DNA of 64,000 nt from the NCBI GenBank assembly GCA_026225945.1, contig JAMJFZ010001226.1, forward strand, positions 1,208,501-1,272,500. The letters are read 5' to 3'. Every line of letters starts with the position of its first letter. Position 1 is the first letter of the stretch. The position numbers and the translations under genes are program-made. The notes under the pieces are model-generated. The model saw only the letters and a list, made by a program, of their open reading frames with translations, did no database searches and was not told the origin of the DNA. This document shows positions 42,880 to 53,545 of the stretch, piece by piece. The DNA comes from Cricetomys ansorgei. Lineage: Eukaryota > Chordata > Mammalia > Rodentia > Nesomyidae.

Positions 42880-43495
42880 ATTTAAGAATAAAAAACTGGA
42901 CACATCCCACATTTTTATCAGCAGGTGGAGGCATAAATTGAGGTTTTGTATGATGGGACAATACTCAGAAATTATGTGAACGGGATGTTATACTCTATAG
43001 CATGGAAGAGTCTCAAAACAACTTTATTGGATTAAAGTAGTCAGATCAAAAATTCTATTCATATAAAACTCTAGAAAAAGCTGGGTGATGGTGGTGCACG
43101 CCTTTAATTCCAGCACTCCAGAGACAGAGGCAGGTGGATCTCTGTGAGTTCGAGGCCAGCCTGGTCTGCAGAGTGAGTTCCAGGACAGCCAGAGTTACAG
43201 CAGAGAAATCCTGTCTCAAAACAACAACAACAACAACAACCAAACAACAATTCTAGAAAAGGCAAACTAATCTATAATGATGGAATGAAGATGAAAGATT
43301 ATTTGGAAATAAGCATCACAGGGAGGAATGGAAGGAAGATACTGCAGTAGAGCATAAGGAAAGCTTTTGAGGATATGTATGTTGTTTAATGGTTATGCCA
43401 ATGGTTTCATGGTGCCTACATATGCCAACACTTATCAGACTATACACTTAAATAAATGCAATTTATTATATGTTAATAATGCTTCCATAAATGAT
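42880..43495 (+). repeat. Old L1M 3' end, split by a B1 insertion
   Basis: The left part shows the familiar 'tttttatcagcaggtggagg' and 'acaatactcagaaattatg' of an L1M 3' UTR. The right part resumes after the B1 and ends with 'tatacacttaaataaatgca'. The two halves are continuous once the B1 and its target duplication are taken out. Confidence 0.7.
43070..43260 (+). repeat. Young B1 SINE with target-site duplication
   Basis: This is the best preserved B1 in the window (43079-43217), with 'ggtggtgcacgcctttaatt', 'gttcgaggccagcctggtct' and 'cctgtctcaaaacaacaaca' and a (CAA)n tail to about 43250. The 9-base duplication TCTAGAAAA flanks it at 43070-43078 and 43252-43260, marking a real insertion into the L1M. 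Confidence 0.93.
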
Positions 43496-43505
43496 GAGGA
43501 AAGTT

Positions 43506-43606
43506 ATTGCTAGCAGGGTGTTGTGGTTTTTGTCTTTAATTCCAGCACTCAAGAGCTCAAGTTCAAGTCAAACCTTACTTAGAGTGAGACCCTGTCTCAA
43601 AAAGAA
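43506..43606 (+). repeat. B1 SINE, sense, internally deleted
   Basis: It runs from 'agcagggtgttgtggttttt' and 'tttaattccagcactcaaga' to 'gagtgagaccctgtctcaaa'. It sits at the end of the L1M. Confidence 0.8.
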
Positions 43607-44481
43607 AGATATTGCTTATATGACAAGAAGAGTGAGTACTACAGTTTCCATCATGGAGATGTGGGATAAGTTTTCCTTTGAGTTTCATAAAGTTGCCTCT
43701 TGTGATCTTCCCCAATGGAAATAAATGACAAAAATGGCAAAGCACTTGTTAGGAATAGAGGCCTTTGAAGGAAACATAGGTGAAGGTAATCAAGAAGTGG
43801 AAATGTACATTTTAAATATGCAGTTCTGCTAGTTGGCTTCACCCTGAGGATAAGAATTCCAGTGCTCAGAGGAAAATCCATGTTGCAAATTTTTCAGGTA
43901 GCTCTTCCTTGATGTCTTTTCTCTCTGTTGATATTCTGATGGCTACAGGATACCGAGTACTGAATTTTACTGATAAAATGGGGAAGGTCATGTCATCTTC
44001 CTGGGAGCTGGTAGCGTAGCTCCATATATGTTTTTGTTTTATTTTTATTCTGGGTATGTAACCCAGGGCCTTGGGCTGCTAGGCAAGTATTTTCTCCCGA
44101 GCCAACATCCCAATCCCACTGTAAGGCTTTGAGTACCGTATTCCCTAAATTTTCATTGTTTGATGACACTTTCACAGGAATCAGCACTTCTCCAAACAAG
44201 GATCGTCTGGACAAAGTCATCACCCTGTGTTTTCACCACACCGTTAAGCAGAGCAACAAGTACATAGAACATAATGAATAGGTGTTGTCAAAGTCTTAAT
44301 TGTTGGGGATAATAAGAATCATGCGGATTTTACTTTGCATTTTTTCTCTTTTATCCTTTGACAATTGCCTTCCTGTATACAATGCGTTCTGATTGCTCTC
44401 TCTCTCACCATCCCTCATACATTCTAATTCCTAGCGAATTCTTAATTAATGTGTCCTCTTGGTCCTCTAGGAGACTTGTAT

Positions 44482-44570
44482 TTTTTGAGACAGGCTTTTA
44501 CTATGTGGCCTAAACTGGCTGAGAAGTTGCAATGGTCTTCCTGTCTCGGCTTCCTCACCAGCACTTCTCA
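44482..44570 (-). repeat. B1 fragment, antisense
   Basis: The plus strand reads 'ttttttgagacaggctttta', 'ctatgtggcctaaactggct' and 'tcttcctgtctcggcttcct', a short reverse B1. Confidence 0.7.
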
Positions 44571-44989
44571 TTGATTTGCTCTGCTTTCCACGTATTCTTG
44601 AACTTTATGACTATTCTATGTGTCTTCAGTGTCCTGGATGTTTTGGCTTGTCTCGCGGATGGGGACACTTTTGTGCAGCCTTGTTGTGTAGTATCTTTCT
44701 CTACCTTCTTTCAAGATTCCTGAGTACCAAACCCACTGACACAAAAATACCCTTCTTCTCCCATCTAAGGCAGGCACTGTGAGATGGACATTACTTTCTG
44801 TGACAATCTGACTTACTATTAAAAATATTTGTAGAGATACATGTAGCATGGGTTCTCACAAGCTCCCAGAGAAATTGACTTCCTTGTTATCTCAGCCTTA
44901 TGGATAAAGAGTTTAATGTGCAGAGAGATAATATCATTTGTTTATGAACACACAGATAATTAGCTGGAAAAATTAGGATTTGAATTCAA

Positions 44990-45160
44990 GCCAGTTGTGG
45001 TGGTGCACACCCATAATCTCAGCATCTGGGAGGTAGAGGCAGGAGAATCAGGAATTTAAGGCCAGGTTAGGCTACATAATGAGTTTGAGACCTGCCAGAG
45101 CTATATCAGACTCTGTCTGAAAAAACAAACTCCAAACAAACAAATACAAATAAACAAAAT
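44990..45160 (+). repeat. B1 SINE, sense, with A-rich tail
   Basis: It contains 'gttgtggtggtgcacaccca', 'gcatctgggaggtagaggca' and 'cagactctgtctgaaaaaac', in the order of a full-length B1. Confidence 0.88.
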
Positions 45161-45404
45161 ATTTGAATTCAAGTGTATTAACATGAATACAACCACTATG
45201 TTGTACTAATGTACATAAGATCTAACCTCCATGATTCTTTTTGGATCCCCCTTCCCTTTTTTTAAGAGTTTTGCTTTTACTAGGGACATATCCATTGCTG
45301 GATTATACTTATGTGTGCTAGCTGACTAACTCAGGAAACAAATGTCCAAATGTCAGATAACTTCCAGGACCATTGCTCTGTGAATAAATAAATAAAGTGA
45401 AAAC

Positions 45405-45410
45405 TTTATT
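45405..45410 (-). promoter_or_regulatory. OR10C1: Possible polyadenylation signal for OR10C1
   Basis: TTTATT on plus is AATAAA on minus, about 280 nt beyond the OR10C1 stop. No other evidence supports it. Confidence 0.3.
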
Positions 45411-45424
45411 ACCTCCATAGTCTG

Positions 45425-45485
45425 GTAGTGGTGGTGGTGGTGGTGATGGTGGTGGTAGTGGTGATGGTGGTTGTGTGTGTGTGTG
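45425..45485 (+). repeat. (GGT/GAT)n microsatellite running into (GT)n
   Basis: GGT units with interspersed GAT and AGT, followed by 'ttgtgtgtgtgtgtg'. Confidence 0.9.
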
Positions 45486-45688
45486 TTCAATATTCTGCAA
45501 CTTTGCTCCTAGTTAAATTGTTCTACTTGTAAAATCAACCCTTTGCAACAGAAGGAAGACTAGAGCAGTGAATGTTGAGGTAATCTGTAGCTCTTTAAAG
45601 GTAAGTCTGTGTTCCAGTGCTCCTCTCCTTTGATCCCTACTAATTCGGGGCCAACCTAGAGTTCTACTCAGGAGTCATCTATTCCTTG

Positions 45689-46627
45689 TCAAATCTGTGA
45701 GGGCCCTACTTTCTGGATGCTTCTTTTTAGGGAGGCCTTAACATCTGCATTCCTCAGGCTGTAGATGACAGGATTGAGGATGGGGGTGATTACAGCATAG
45801 AAGAGGGACAGCAGGGGATCCGTGGCTGGGTCGTAGCTGGCCTTAGGCCGGATATAGATAAAGATGGCAGTACCATAGAAGACAGACACCACCACTATGT
45901 GGGAGGAACAGGTGGAGAAGGCTTTGCGGCGACCAGCAGCCGATGGGATACGGAAGATAGTGACCAGGATCCGCCCATAGGAACTAAGGATGAGGCCAAA
46001 GGGGCAGAGAATGATAAGGGCTGCAGCCAAGATAATCTGCAGCTCGTTGAGCGAGGTGTCGCCGCACACCAACTGCAGCACTGGTTGAATCTCACAGAAG
46101 AAGTGTGGGACAGCGTTGGGGCCACAGAAGGGCAAGGAGAAGATGAAGGAGGTGTGGCCCAGTCCCACCAGAGCCCCGCAGGCCCACGCCGCACCTGCGA
46201 GCTGCACACACACCCGCCGGCTGAGCAGCATCTGGTAGCGCAGGGGTTCGCAGATCGCGGCGTAGCGGTCATAGGCCATGGCAGCCAGCAGGCAGCATTC
46301 GGTGGCACCAAAGAAGAGGAAAAAGAACATCTGTAGGGCACAGCCGGAGCGCGGGATGTGGCGCCGTCCCGTGAGCAGATGGTGTAGCAGCAAGGGGACT
46401 GTAACTGATGTGTAGCAGATCTCCAGGGTTGAGAGGATGCGGAGGAAGAAGTACATGGGGGACTGCAGCGCTGCGTCTGTGGAGACTAGCGCCACGATGA
46501 GGAGATTGCCTGCCACGGTGAGCAGGTAGACAGCCAGGAAGAGGGAGAAGAGGAGGCCCTGTAGGTGGGCCAGGCGTGAGAAGCCTACCAGCACAAACTC
46601 AGTCACCAAGGAGGCATTGGTGTCCAT
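45689..46627 (-). CDS. OR10C1: Olfactory receptor OR10C1, intact
   Basis: A class II olfactory receptor, a Golf-coupled seven-helix receptor expected in cilia of olfactory sensory neurons. The reading frame on the minus strand starts at the ATG at 46625-46627, chosen because MDTNASLVTEF aligns with the OR10C1 start and gives exactly 312 residues, the human length; the frame stays open upstream to a GTG at 46675. It has a glycosylation sequon NAS (4-6), GN of helix 1 (40-41), PMYFFL (57-62), MAYDRYAAICEPLRY (117-131), cysteines 96 and 178 for the extracellular disulfide, KAFSTCSSH (235-243) and PILNPVIYSLRN (282-293). No stop, frameshift or missing motif is seen. It is the only fully conventional OR gene in the window. 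The ligand is unknown. Confidence 0.96.
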   Translation of the reverse strand: MDTNASLVTEFVLVGFSRLAHLQGLLFSLFLAVYLLTVAGNLLIVALVSTDAALQSPMYFFLRILSTLEICYTSVTVPLLLHHLLTGRRHIPRSGCALQMFFFLFFGATECCLLAAMAYDRYAAICEPLRYQMLLSRRVCVQLAGAAWACGALVGLGHTSFIFSLPFCGPNAVPHFFCEIQPVLQLVCGDTSLNELQIILAAALIILCPFGLILSSYGRILVTIFRIPSAAGRRKAFSTCSSHIVVVSVFYGTAIFIYIRPKASYDPATDPLLSLFYAVITPILNPVIYSLRNADVKASLKRSIQKVGPSQI

Positions 46628-46884
46628 CTTGCCACAGCCTTTTGCCAGAAGGGAGAAGCGGGGAAGAGCCACCACTGTGCCTGGGGCACTCCTTTTTTCC
46701 TTAGGGTATTAGGGCCTTTAAACTGAGGTGTCTAGGCACAAGCCCATGTTACACTCCTGTCACCCTAAGAACCCTAGATGCATACTTTCATCTCTCTAAA
46801 CAGTCCCCACCCTCAGAAGCACACACAGAGCAGATTCTTCTGCTCTGGCTCCGGTTTGCTCTGCTCTTCCTCTCCCTCTTCTTT

Positions 46885-47015
46885 TAATTTTAAGTTTCAT
46901 TTATATCCCAGGATGGCCTCGGATTCATTATAGTCCAAATTGGTCTCCAATTCACCTAGATCCTCCTGCCTTAGCTTCCAGAGCACTGACAGCAAGTAGC
47001 CACCACACCCAGACT
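46885..47015 (-). repeat. B1-like SINE, antisense, diverged
   Basis: The plus strand reads 'tcccaggatggcctcggatt', 'ctagatcctcctgccttagc' and 'gtagccaccacacccagact', a reverse B1. Confidence 0.75.
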
Positions 47016-47797
47016 TTTCATGCTTCTCCATTTCTCATCCTTGCTGAAGTGGACCATTTCCATCTGAGCCAGAATTTGATCCATATTCAGAGCAGGAAAA
47101 ATCCTATTCCAAATCAGGGGGATTTTCTGGCTCGCTCTTCCTCTAAATTCTTTATCTTTTCTCCTCCAATATGTTTTTCTTTTTCCCTCTCAAAGTGTCT
47201 CTTCTCTGATACACTCTTTTCCACCTTCCAACAGCCCCTCTCCATTTACTATCGTCTTACCTCAGATAGAGTTCATAGTCTCCATTTGGTAGGGAAGATG
47301 CAAAATAATCATCTATTCCAGGCAGCTGCAGGGAATAAAGTCAATAGTTAGCTAGAAGAGTGAAGATCTCTGTAATAAAAATGCAGTGGAATACAAGGCC
47401 TCCTTCAATTGCTCATCTCTGCACCTTGGTACTTCTCAGACCCATCCTTTTATATCACAACACATACAAAACTTCCCAGACCCTGTACACAAGCCTCATG
47501 GATGCATACACTAATGTGTTGCACTTCTAAATCCAAGCACAGAAGAGCAAATTAATAACCTCAGAAGCCAGATTCATTCATGGTCATAAATGTATCACGT
47601 ATTAAGCATATATACAAACATTATTTACAAATAGCATTGAAAATCACTGTAATAAAACTATAAACACCTAAAGATAACCATAAGTACATAAATTCAAAAG
47701 CTATGCAAAAATATAAATGTTCATTAGAGCCATGAGCCCACATATTGGTCCTGCTGCAGTTCAGTCCCTGCTTCATTTCATCCTGGATCACTCAGTG

Positions 47798-47992
47798 TTT
47801 TTTTGGACATCATCTGTATAGTGTTTTCCTACTTGAGAAAATAGCCATTGATAAAGAAAGATGGTGCCTAATGACTGGCTTACTTTTTCCTTCTTCTTCA
47901 ACATAGGTACCTCATCAGGAGGATTTTCTTTAAGTCTCCGAGGACTTGAGTCTCCCAGTACATTCTGCGTTCCAACTGGGAGAGCCTCACAC
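47798..47992 (-). repeat. Left arm of a long inverted repeat, unassigned
   Basis: Read on the minus strand, this segment matches the plus-strand segment at 48849-49030 over its whole length, at roughly 80-85% identity by eye. Shared landmarks on the arms are 'gggagagcctca' / 'tgaggctctccc', 'tctcccagtacattctg', 'aggattttctttaagtc' and 'tagtgttttcctact'. I do not know the family. Confidence 0.85.
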
Positions 47993-48339
47993 AGGTAATT
48001 AATGTTCTTTTGGAGTATGTTCCTTAGCAAGAAGCAGAGAATGGCCTGTGAGAACCTTTCACAGAGAACTTCAAGAGTTATGGGTCTCTCTCTTAGCTCT
48101 CGCATACTATCCCTGGTCACCCATTTTTATTTCTCTCCATGATTTTCTCCTTTCCATCACTGTAGATGTCACTACATTTACAAAACCAGTAATTCTACTT
48201 ATTGACATCTTATTTATTGATATAGCTCAATAGTCAAATTACTGTGTGTGTGAGTGTACTTGTGTATATGTGCTCATAGGTCTGTATGTAGTGGTTAGAA
48301 GTTGATGTTAGACGTTTTGTCTACTTTTCTCTACCTTAT

Positions 48340-48762
48340 TTTATTTTTATTTATTGAGACAGAATCTCACTATGTGGCTCTGATTGGCCTAGAATTCACT
48401 CTGTAGACCAGGTTATCCTTAACTCTTTAAAGACGACTCACCACCACCATACTACTGAACAAGCCAGGAGGGGCAGGGAGCCTCTTCACCAGAGTTTGCT
48501 GCCCAGATTGCAGACCTCCATCTTAAACTGAATTTTTGCAGAATACTAGACTTCCTCAAGCCTTCTTCTCTTCCTTTCTTTTCTCCATTACTCCATTCCC
48601 CTCATTTATCCCTCTTTCCTTCTTTTCTCTTTTTGTATCATATAGCCCAGGCTGTCTACAAATTCTTTATGTAGTGGGGAGTGACCTTAAACTTCTCTCT
48701 GATCCAAGCCACCACCTTCCAAATGCTAGGAATACAAGCATGCACCCTCATGTTGGGCTTCA
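48340..48762 (-). repeat. Two antisense B1-like SINEs between the inverted arms
   Basis: The copies at 48340-48465 ('gagacagaatctcactatgt', 'tctgtagaccaggttatcct') and 48625-48762 ('atatagcccaggctgtctac', 'aggaatacaagcatgcaccc') lie in the spacer of the inverted repeat. Confidence 0.75.
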
Positions 48763-48848
48763 ACAATTTTAATTTCTAATGTGGTAAATATTGACTAATA
48801 TAGCTCACATAAAATTCCACTCTGAGTGTGCCTTAACTCATAAGAGTT

Positions 48849-49030
48849 GTATGAGGCTCTCCCGATTGGAAAACAGAATGTACTGGGAGACTCAGGATCT
48901 TGGGGACTTAAAGAAAATCCTCCTGATGAGGGACCCATGTTGCAGTAGGAGGAAAAAATATGCCAGCCATCAGGCACTACCTGCCTTTATCAGTGTAGGA
49001 AAGTAGGAAAACACTATCCAGGTGATGTCC
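48849..49030 (+). repeat. Right arm of a long inverted repeat, unassigned
   Basis: This is the partner of 47798-47992. In one frame it reads EALPIGKQNVLGDS...LKENPPDEGPMLQ and the partner reads EALPVGTQNVLGDS...LKENPPDEVPML, so the similarity also holds at protein level. Here the frame ends in TAG soon after. Confidence 0.85.
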
Positions 49031-49779
49031 AGTAAAGGGTTTGTATCACTATCTGAAAACACACAGTTTTGAATGTAATAAATCACAAATATTTAAATCT
49101 CTAAAATGTAATTTTGGAAGTATTTTTAAATTACTTTAAAGATATGATTTACATCTTCAAATAGGTATTTTAAGGAACATAAAACATTGGAAAACAGATT
49201 ACTTTATCTCATAAGATAGGCAAAAGTGCACACATTATTGCATGCACAGCACTCAACTCATATGCTCATGAAGCTCATGCAAGTACACCAATTATGAACA
49301 CTGTATTCATGAAGACATTAGCCAACAAGTAAAGTATGTAAACACATATCATGGCTGGCAATGGTGTGCATGGAGTTTTATACCTAAAATTACCTGAAAT
49401 ATAATGTTGTTTATGACTTTCAGGGATGTTAGACTTTAGAGATTTTGATCTTTCAGCTTTTGGCATTAGAACTTGTGGCATTCATGAGTTTCAGAGTTAT
49501 GATCAGCCCAAACTGTGAATTAGCACATACAGGTGCTCACAAAGCCTGGAGCCCCCTTGCTGATGCTTTATTATAAAGCATGTAGAAAATACAGCACAGA
49601 TTTATCATCGTGATAATTATGGAGATGAGGATATGATACTCAGAGGCCAAAGGACACAGAAAGGTTCTTCTGAGGACATACTTCCTGAAGTGTAAAATAC
49701 ACCATTATCTGCCCTGCTGGTGCTTAACATTTCTGTTCAGAAATCACTGTTATTAGGATAGTTTTGTTTTTGTATGTGA

Positions 49780-50470
49780 TTTGATACTCCTCACTTATAG
49801 CTTTCCCATTCTCTTTTTTCTGCTTAGTGTTTTACATCCCTGTAAAATTATTTGAGGAAATTATTTTCTAAGCTTATCTGTTTTACATCCTAAATGTCCC
49901 TCTTTGCAGTATAGTCACCTGTTTCTATATTTGGGAATTATTATTTTGTTGAATATAGTTTATATGCCCTTGGTTTTTACTTCTCATTCCTTTATGCTTA
50001 TAATCCATGTTTAGTCTTTTAATGACATCTCAGAAGCTTCCATGTTCTGTCTGTATTATTTTAGGTTTATCAATTACTGTTCTAACTCCTCCTTATCTTC
50101 AAGTCCTGTTATTCTGCCTGCCATTTGACCTATATTATTGATTTGGCTTTCCACTGAGTTTTTATTTGATTAACTGAGATTTTATTTCCAAAATTCTGAT
50201 TTGCTTTTCCCCTAGTAATTGTTTCTCTTTGTTGAGTTCGTTTTATCATGTCCTCTATTGCTCATAATTTCATCTGTTTATTTGTATTTTGTTTTAATTC
50301 ATTCAGGACTTCACTCATGCCCTCTCTGATTTTATTAAACATTCTTAAAAATCATTATAAATTCTTTTTTTGGGACTTATCTACTTCTGTCTTTTGATTG
50401 TGCTTCCTGAGTTAGCTTGTTTCTGTAGGTTCTGCACATCTTGGATTAGGTTGCTGGTTGGATTTTTAGA
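49780..50470 (-). repeat. Possible decayed L1/HAL1-like segment, antisense
   Basis: Very T-rich on plus, with 'tcatgtcctctattgctcat' and 'tctgattttattaaacattc', a texture I associate with the antisense of the 5' half of old L1 elements. No coding frame remains. The assignment is weak. Confidence 0.3.
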
Positions 50471-50681
50471 AATCACTTGTATTTTTCAGTTGAAATATTT
50501 GTATTATTTTAAAGGGACTAGTTTATAGTAGGAATAAGGTACCATTCTCCTTATAATTAATAATATAACAACCAATTAAATGAATATTATTCAATCCTTT
50601 AGGGGAAGTAACATCTGTAAAATCTTTACATTGTCTCTAAATAGGCATAGGGCCAGATCAAGTAAGTCCTTTGAGAGTCAG

Positions 50682-50897
50682 CTATAATCCAGAGGAGAAT
50701 GTAGGCAGTTTCTGCACAGGAGACTGGTCACCATCAGAAGCTTTTGTTTCAGGCAGAGAAGTGGGACTCTTGGCAAGAGGCAGTGGAAGTCTTTGTGGGA
50801 TGACCAGATGGGCAGGGAAGTCCCAGTCATTCTTTGAGCAGAGCTCACCACAAATTTGAATCAGATAGTCCAGATCCCGGAGTGGCACACCAGTATC
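50682..50897 (-). other. Exon-like open frame of unknown identity
   Basis: On the minus strand an acceptor-like 'ttctttccacag' is followed by 71 open codons, beginning DTGVPLRDLDYLIQICGELC and ending LPTFSSGL with a TAG stop at 50682-50684. The frame has no ATG near its start, so it would be an internal-to-last exon. Its composition looks protein-like, with no repeat character. I do not recognise the family, no partner exon was found, and it may be a relic of a gene or of a retroelement. Confidence 0.35.
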
Positions 50898-51164
50898 CTG
50901 TGGAAAGAACACAGACACACCCTTTCCTGGAGGTCAGTATGAATGAAGGCTAAATTTTAAAAAGCAGGGACATGAATTTTTATAGTTCCTATCAATTGTT
51001 TTCTAAGCAAGTGAACTGAAAGTGCAGCCTCCTGGGCTGCCATAAAGAAGAAAGAAAAAAAAAAAATGGAACCAGTTTGACCCCATTACAGAAATTAGTT
51101 TTACTCTCTGAGCCAAGGTTTTAGAGTTAAAAAATCACCCTTTCCTTACCAACAACTGATAAGA

Positions 51165-51700
51165 CCAGCTTACCAGTTCAGATGGTGCTGGACCATGGGC
51201 AGCCCGAAAACCCGGAACACTGTATCTTGAGTTCACTGGGCAAATAGTTTATTGTCAAATACTTACACCCTTTCCCACCAGAGATATATGTGCAGTTTCC
51301 AAGGCAAGGATCACAGGGGGCGAACCAGGTGTGCTTGCAAGCACAAGGTTGATGATCACGCGGGGAGAGGCATACATTTGGTCATAAGGTTACTGATATG
51401 AGGGGAAAGGCGTATGTGTAGGCACTAAGTTACAATCAACAAGGTAAATCAAAATATATACAAAACATTATTGTTTTTTAGTTAACCATAAAACCATCAC
51501 CCTACTTTGTGAGATTAAGAAGGAAGGTCTCTAAATAATCTTTGACTTCCCTGAAATGAGCTGCCTCTGGGCTTGTCTTTTTTGCAACTTAGCCTTGCTC
51601 AGCAGCTGTCCCAAATGAGATTTATCCAAAGGCACACAGCAGAACTTGAGCTCAAGGTCAGGGGGCTCTCCACAAACAACCATAACAGGCTCAGGTAGAG
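51165..51700 (-). repeat. LTR-like sequence, minus orientation
   Basis: On the minus strand, 'tgttatggttgtttgtggag' near 51690 could be an LTR start. An AATAAA follows at 51248-51253 (TTTATT on plus), and then a GC-richer 'gttccgggttttcgggctgc' like an R/U5 part. No matching second LTR was found and no coding domain is visible. Confidence 0.35.
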
Positions 51701-52364
51701 GTTTAGGAACCTATCCTTTTGGGGGAAAAAAAAAATTGATTGTAACAACGTCTGATCAACAAATTTTTGACATAAGGTTAGACTATTTTGTTTTTTTATA
51801 GCTGAAAGAACTTTTTATTACAGATACCTTTTGTAAGGTTTTATAAGATTAACAGAAGACAGGTGAAAGGCAAAGTGCAGTTTAACTTTGGGATCTCAGT
51901 GGAACAGTGAAGAAACAATCTTATAGATCTATGTCAAAGAAATTATTCTTACCCAGGTGTAGCCACAGGAGAAGGAAGACCAGGTTCCTCCCTCTTCTTC
52001 TTTCTCATTGCATTCAGGGAAATCACGAGAAAGAGAAAATAGATTTAACTCAGAGCCCCATTGCGACTTCAACAAGGAAATGCCCTCACGAAGGGAGGGG
52101 GTGCTGTTGGCTCTGTATAATATAGGTGTTTTTTGGCTTCAAGAGCTTGGCGTGAAACACTCTCTATTGAGAAAACAGAAGTGGGCATTTTAAAGCCCCT
52201 ATTTTCAGAATATCAGCTCTTAACATCCTCTCCAACATTATTCTAAGTTTCTACATCCAAGGTGTCTTGTTTAGGGAACCATGGACTGGCTTTCTGTACA
52301 AACTGCAAAAATTCCGTAAGTTGATAAATGCTAATTTTGATACCTTCTGCAAACAGTTTCCTAC

Positions 52365-52870
52365 CCTTTGATTCACTCTGTCCCATTATGGCAGAGAGTT
52401 CAATATACTTTTTAAGGTTTTTGACATCTGTCCTTTGATTTACTCTGTCCCATTATGACAGAGGGCTCAACATACTTCTCAAAGCCAAACACTTGTCTTT
52501 CCTTAGACTCTCTAACCCATCCTAAGGGGAAATCAAACAATCAAACTGCATTATTCACCTGTGCTAACCTGATCTTCGCCTGTCAGGGGTCTGTGGCACT
52601 TGCAGGACTGATTGTACAAGCTGGAGAACATCAGTAAGCTAGCTGGTACTAACCTTAATTCCTCTTTTCTTAAGTGTGTGTCTGATTATTTTAATGAAAA
52701 TGCCTTTCTTTAGACTGGCTTTGTCCTATTCTGAGGGATGTTGTATAACTCAATGCAGTTACTCACCCTGTCTTTAACCTGGCACTCACTAGTCAGGCTG
52801 TTTGCAGCACCTTTTAGGGAGACTTCTATCCACACTGCAACAATCCAGATTATTCCTGGAGTCCCTATTC
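52365..52870. repeat. Diverged tandem duplications
   Basis: Two copies of 'ctttgattcactctgtcccattatg'-type sequence start at 52365 and 52432 (period 67). A second pair, starting near 52497 ('ctttccttagactctc') and 52706 ('ctttctttagactggc'), repeats with a period of about 209 and shares the 'caatgcagttactcacc' / 'aactgcattattcacc' part. The family is unknown. Confidence 0.65.
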
Positions 52871-53164
52871 TGGCACCAGAATATCGAAGTCTAGCTTTGA
52901 CTCAGGAGAGGTGTGAAGTCAGATGACCAAATGTAATTGGTCAGAGAGAGCAAGAGAGGAAGAGAGAGAGAAAGGAACACACACACATTCTTGTGTATCA
53001 ACAAAATCCAGCATGTCAGGGTTCCAAAGTGGAGGTGTGGAGTCATCCAGGGGGAAAAATACACAGACATTTCATGTATGGATCACATATTTTATTCAAG
53101 CTTTTTTTCTTCCTTTAAGCTTCTGCCTCCATTCCATCTTTTTCCCAATATCCTCTCCACAAAA

Positions 53165-53438
53165 TCAGATATGTTCACATTCACTCACATCTTGTGGTTG
53201 AAGATTTTTTTCTGACACAAAACATACTCATAAACATGCACACATCTTGTGGAAGAAGCAAAGCTTCAACATATCTCACACACACATATGTCTTGTAAGC
53301 TTTAACACACATACCTTACCCAAACCCATCTTGTAAACTTCCTTTTCCTTATGGAAGAAGCAAAGTTCAAGCATACATAGATCTTACCCACACTCATGCA
53401 AGCTCCTTTTTTTTTTTTTAAAGAAGAAGCAACGCTCC

Positions 53439-53497
<59 letters not shown>

Positions 53498-53545
53498 TTA
53501 CTCATACATCTTATAAATCCCCTTCTTCCTATTCTTTCCCCCGTA
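53165..53545 (+). repeat. Diverged ~90-110-bp tandem repeat containing a (CA)27 expansion
   Basis: Units begin with 'catcttgtgg', 'catcttgtaaac' or 'catcttataaatcc' and contain 'gaagaagcaaagcttcaa', 'gaagaagcaaagttcaag' or 'gaagaagcaacgctccaa', followed by 'catacatagatcttaccc'-type ends. The CA run at 53440-53494 lies inside one unit. Confidence 0.65.

Larger units (their letters stand above)
33719..45688. other. Intergenic region between OR2I1 and OR10C1
   Basis: These 12 kb contain no gene I can recognise; OR2H1 and MAS1L, expected here from human synteny, are absent. The contents are SINEs, a polypyrimidine tract (34547-34663), the 1.46-kb CA/GA satellite (35536-36999), a MIR (37310-37500), and an L1M 3' end carrying a young B1 (42880-43495). 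The part from 40330 to 42400 is unique sequence without a signal I can name. Confidence 0.75.

Noticed and set aside
46628..46675. N-terminal extension of OR10C1 by 16 codons
   Set aside because: The upstream frame has no ATG (it begins with GTG), while the ATG at 46627 gives the family start and exact family length.
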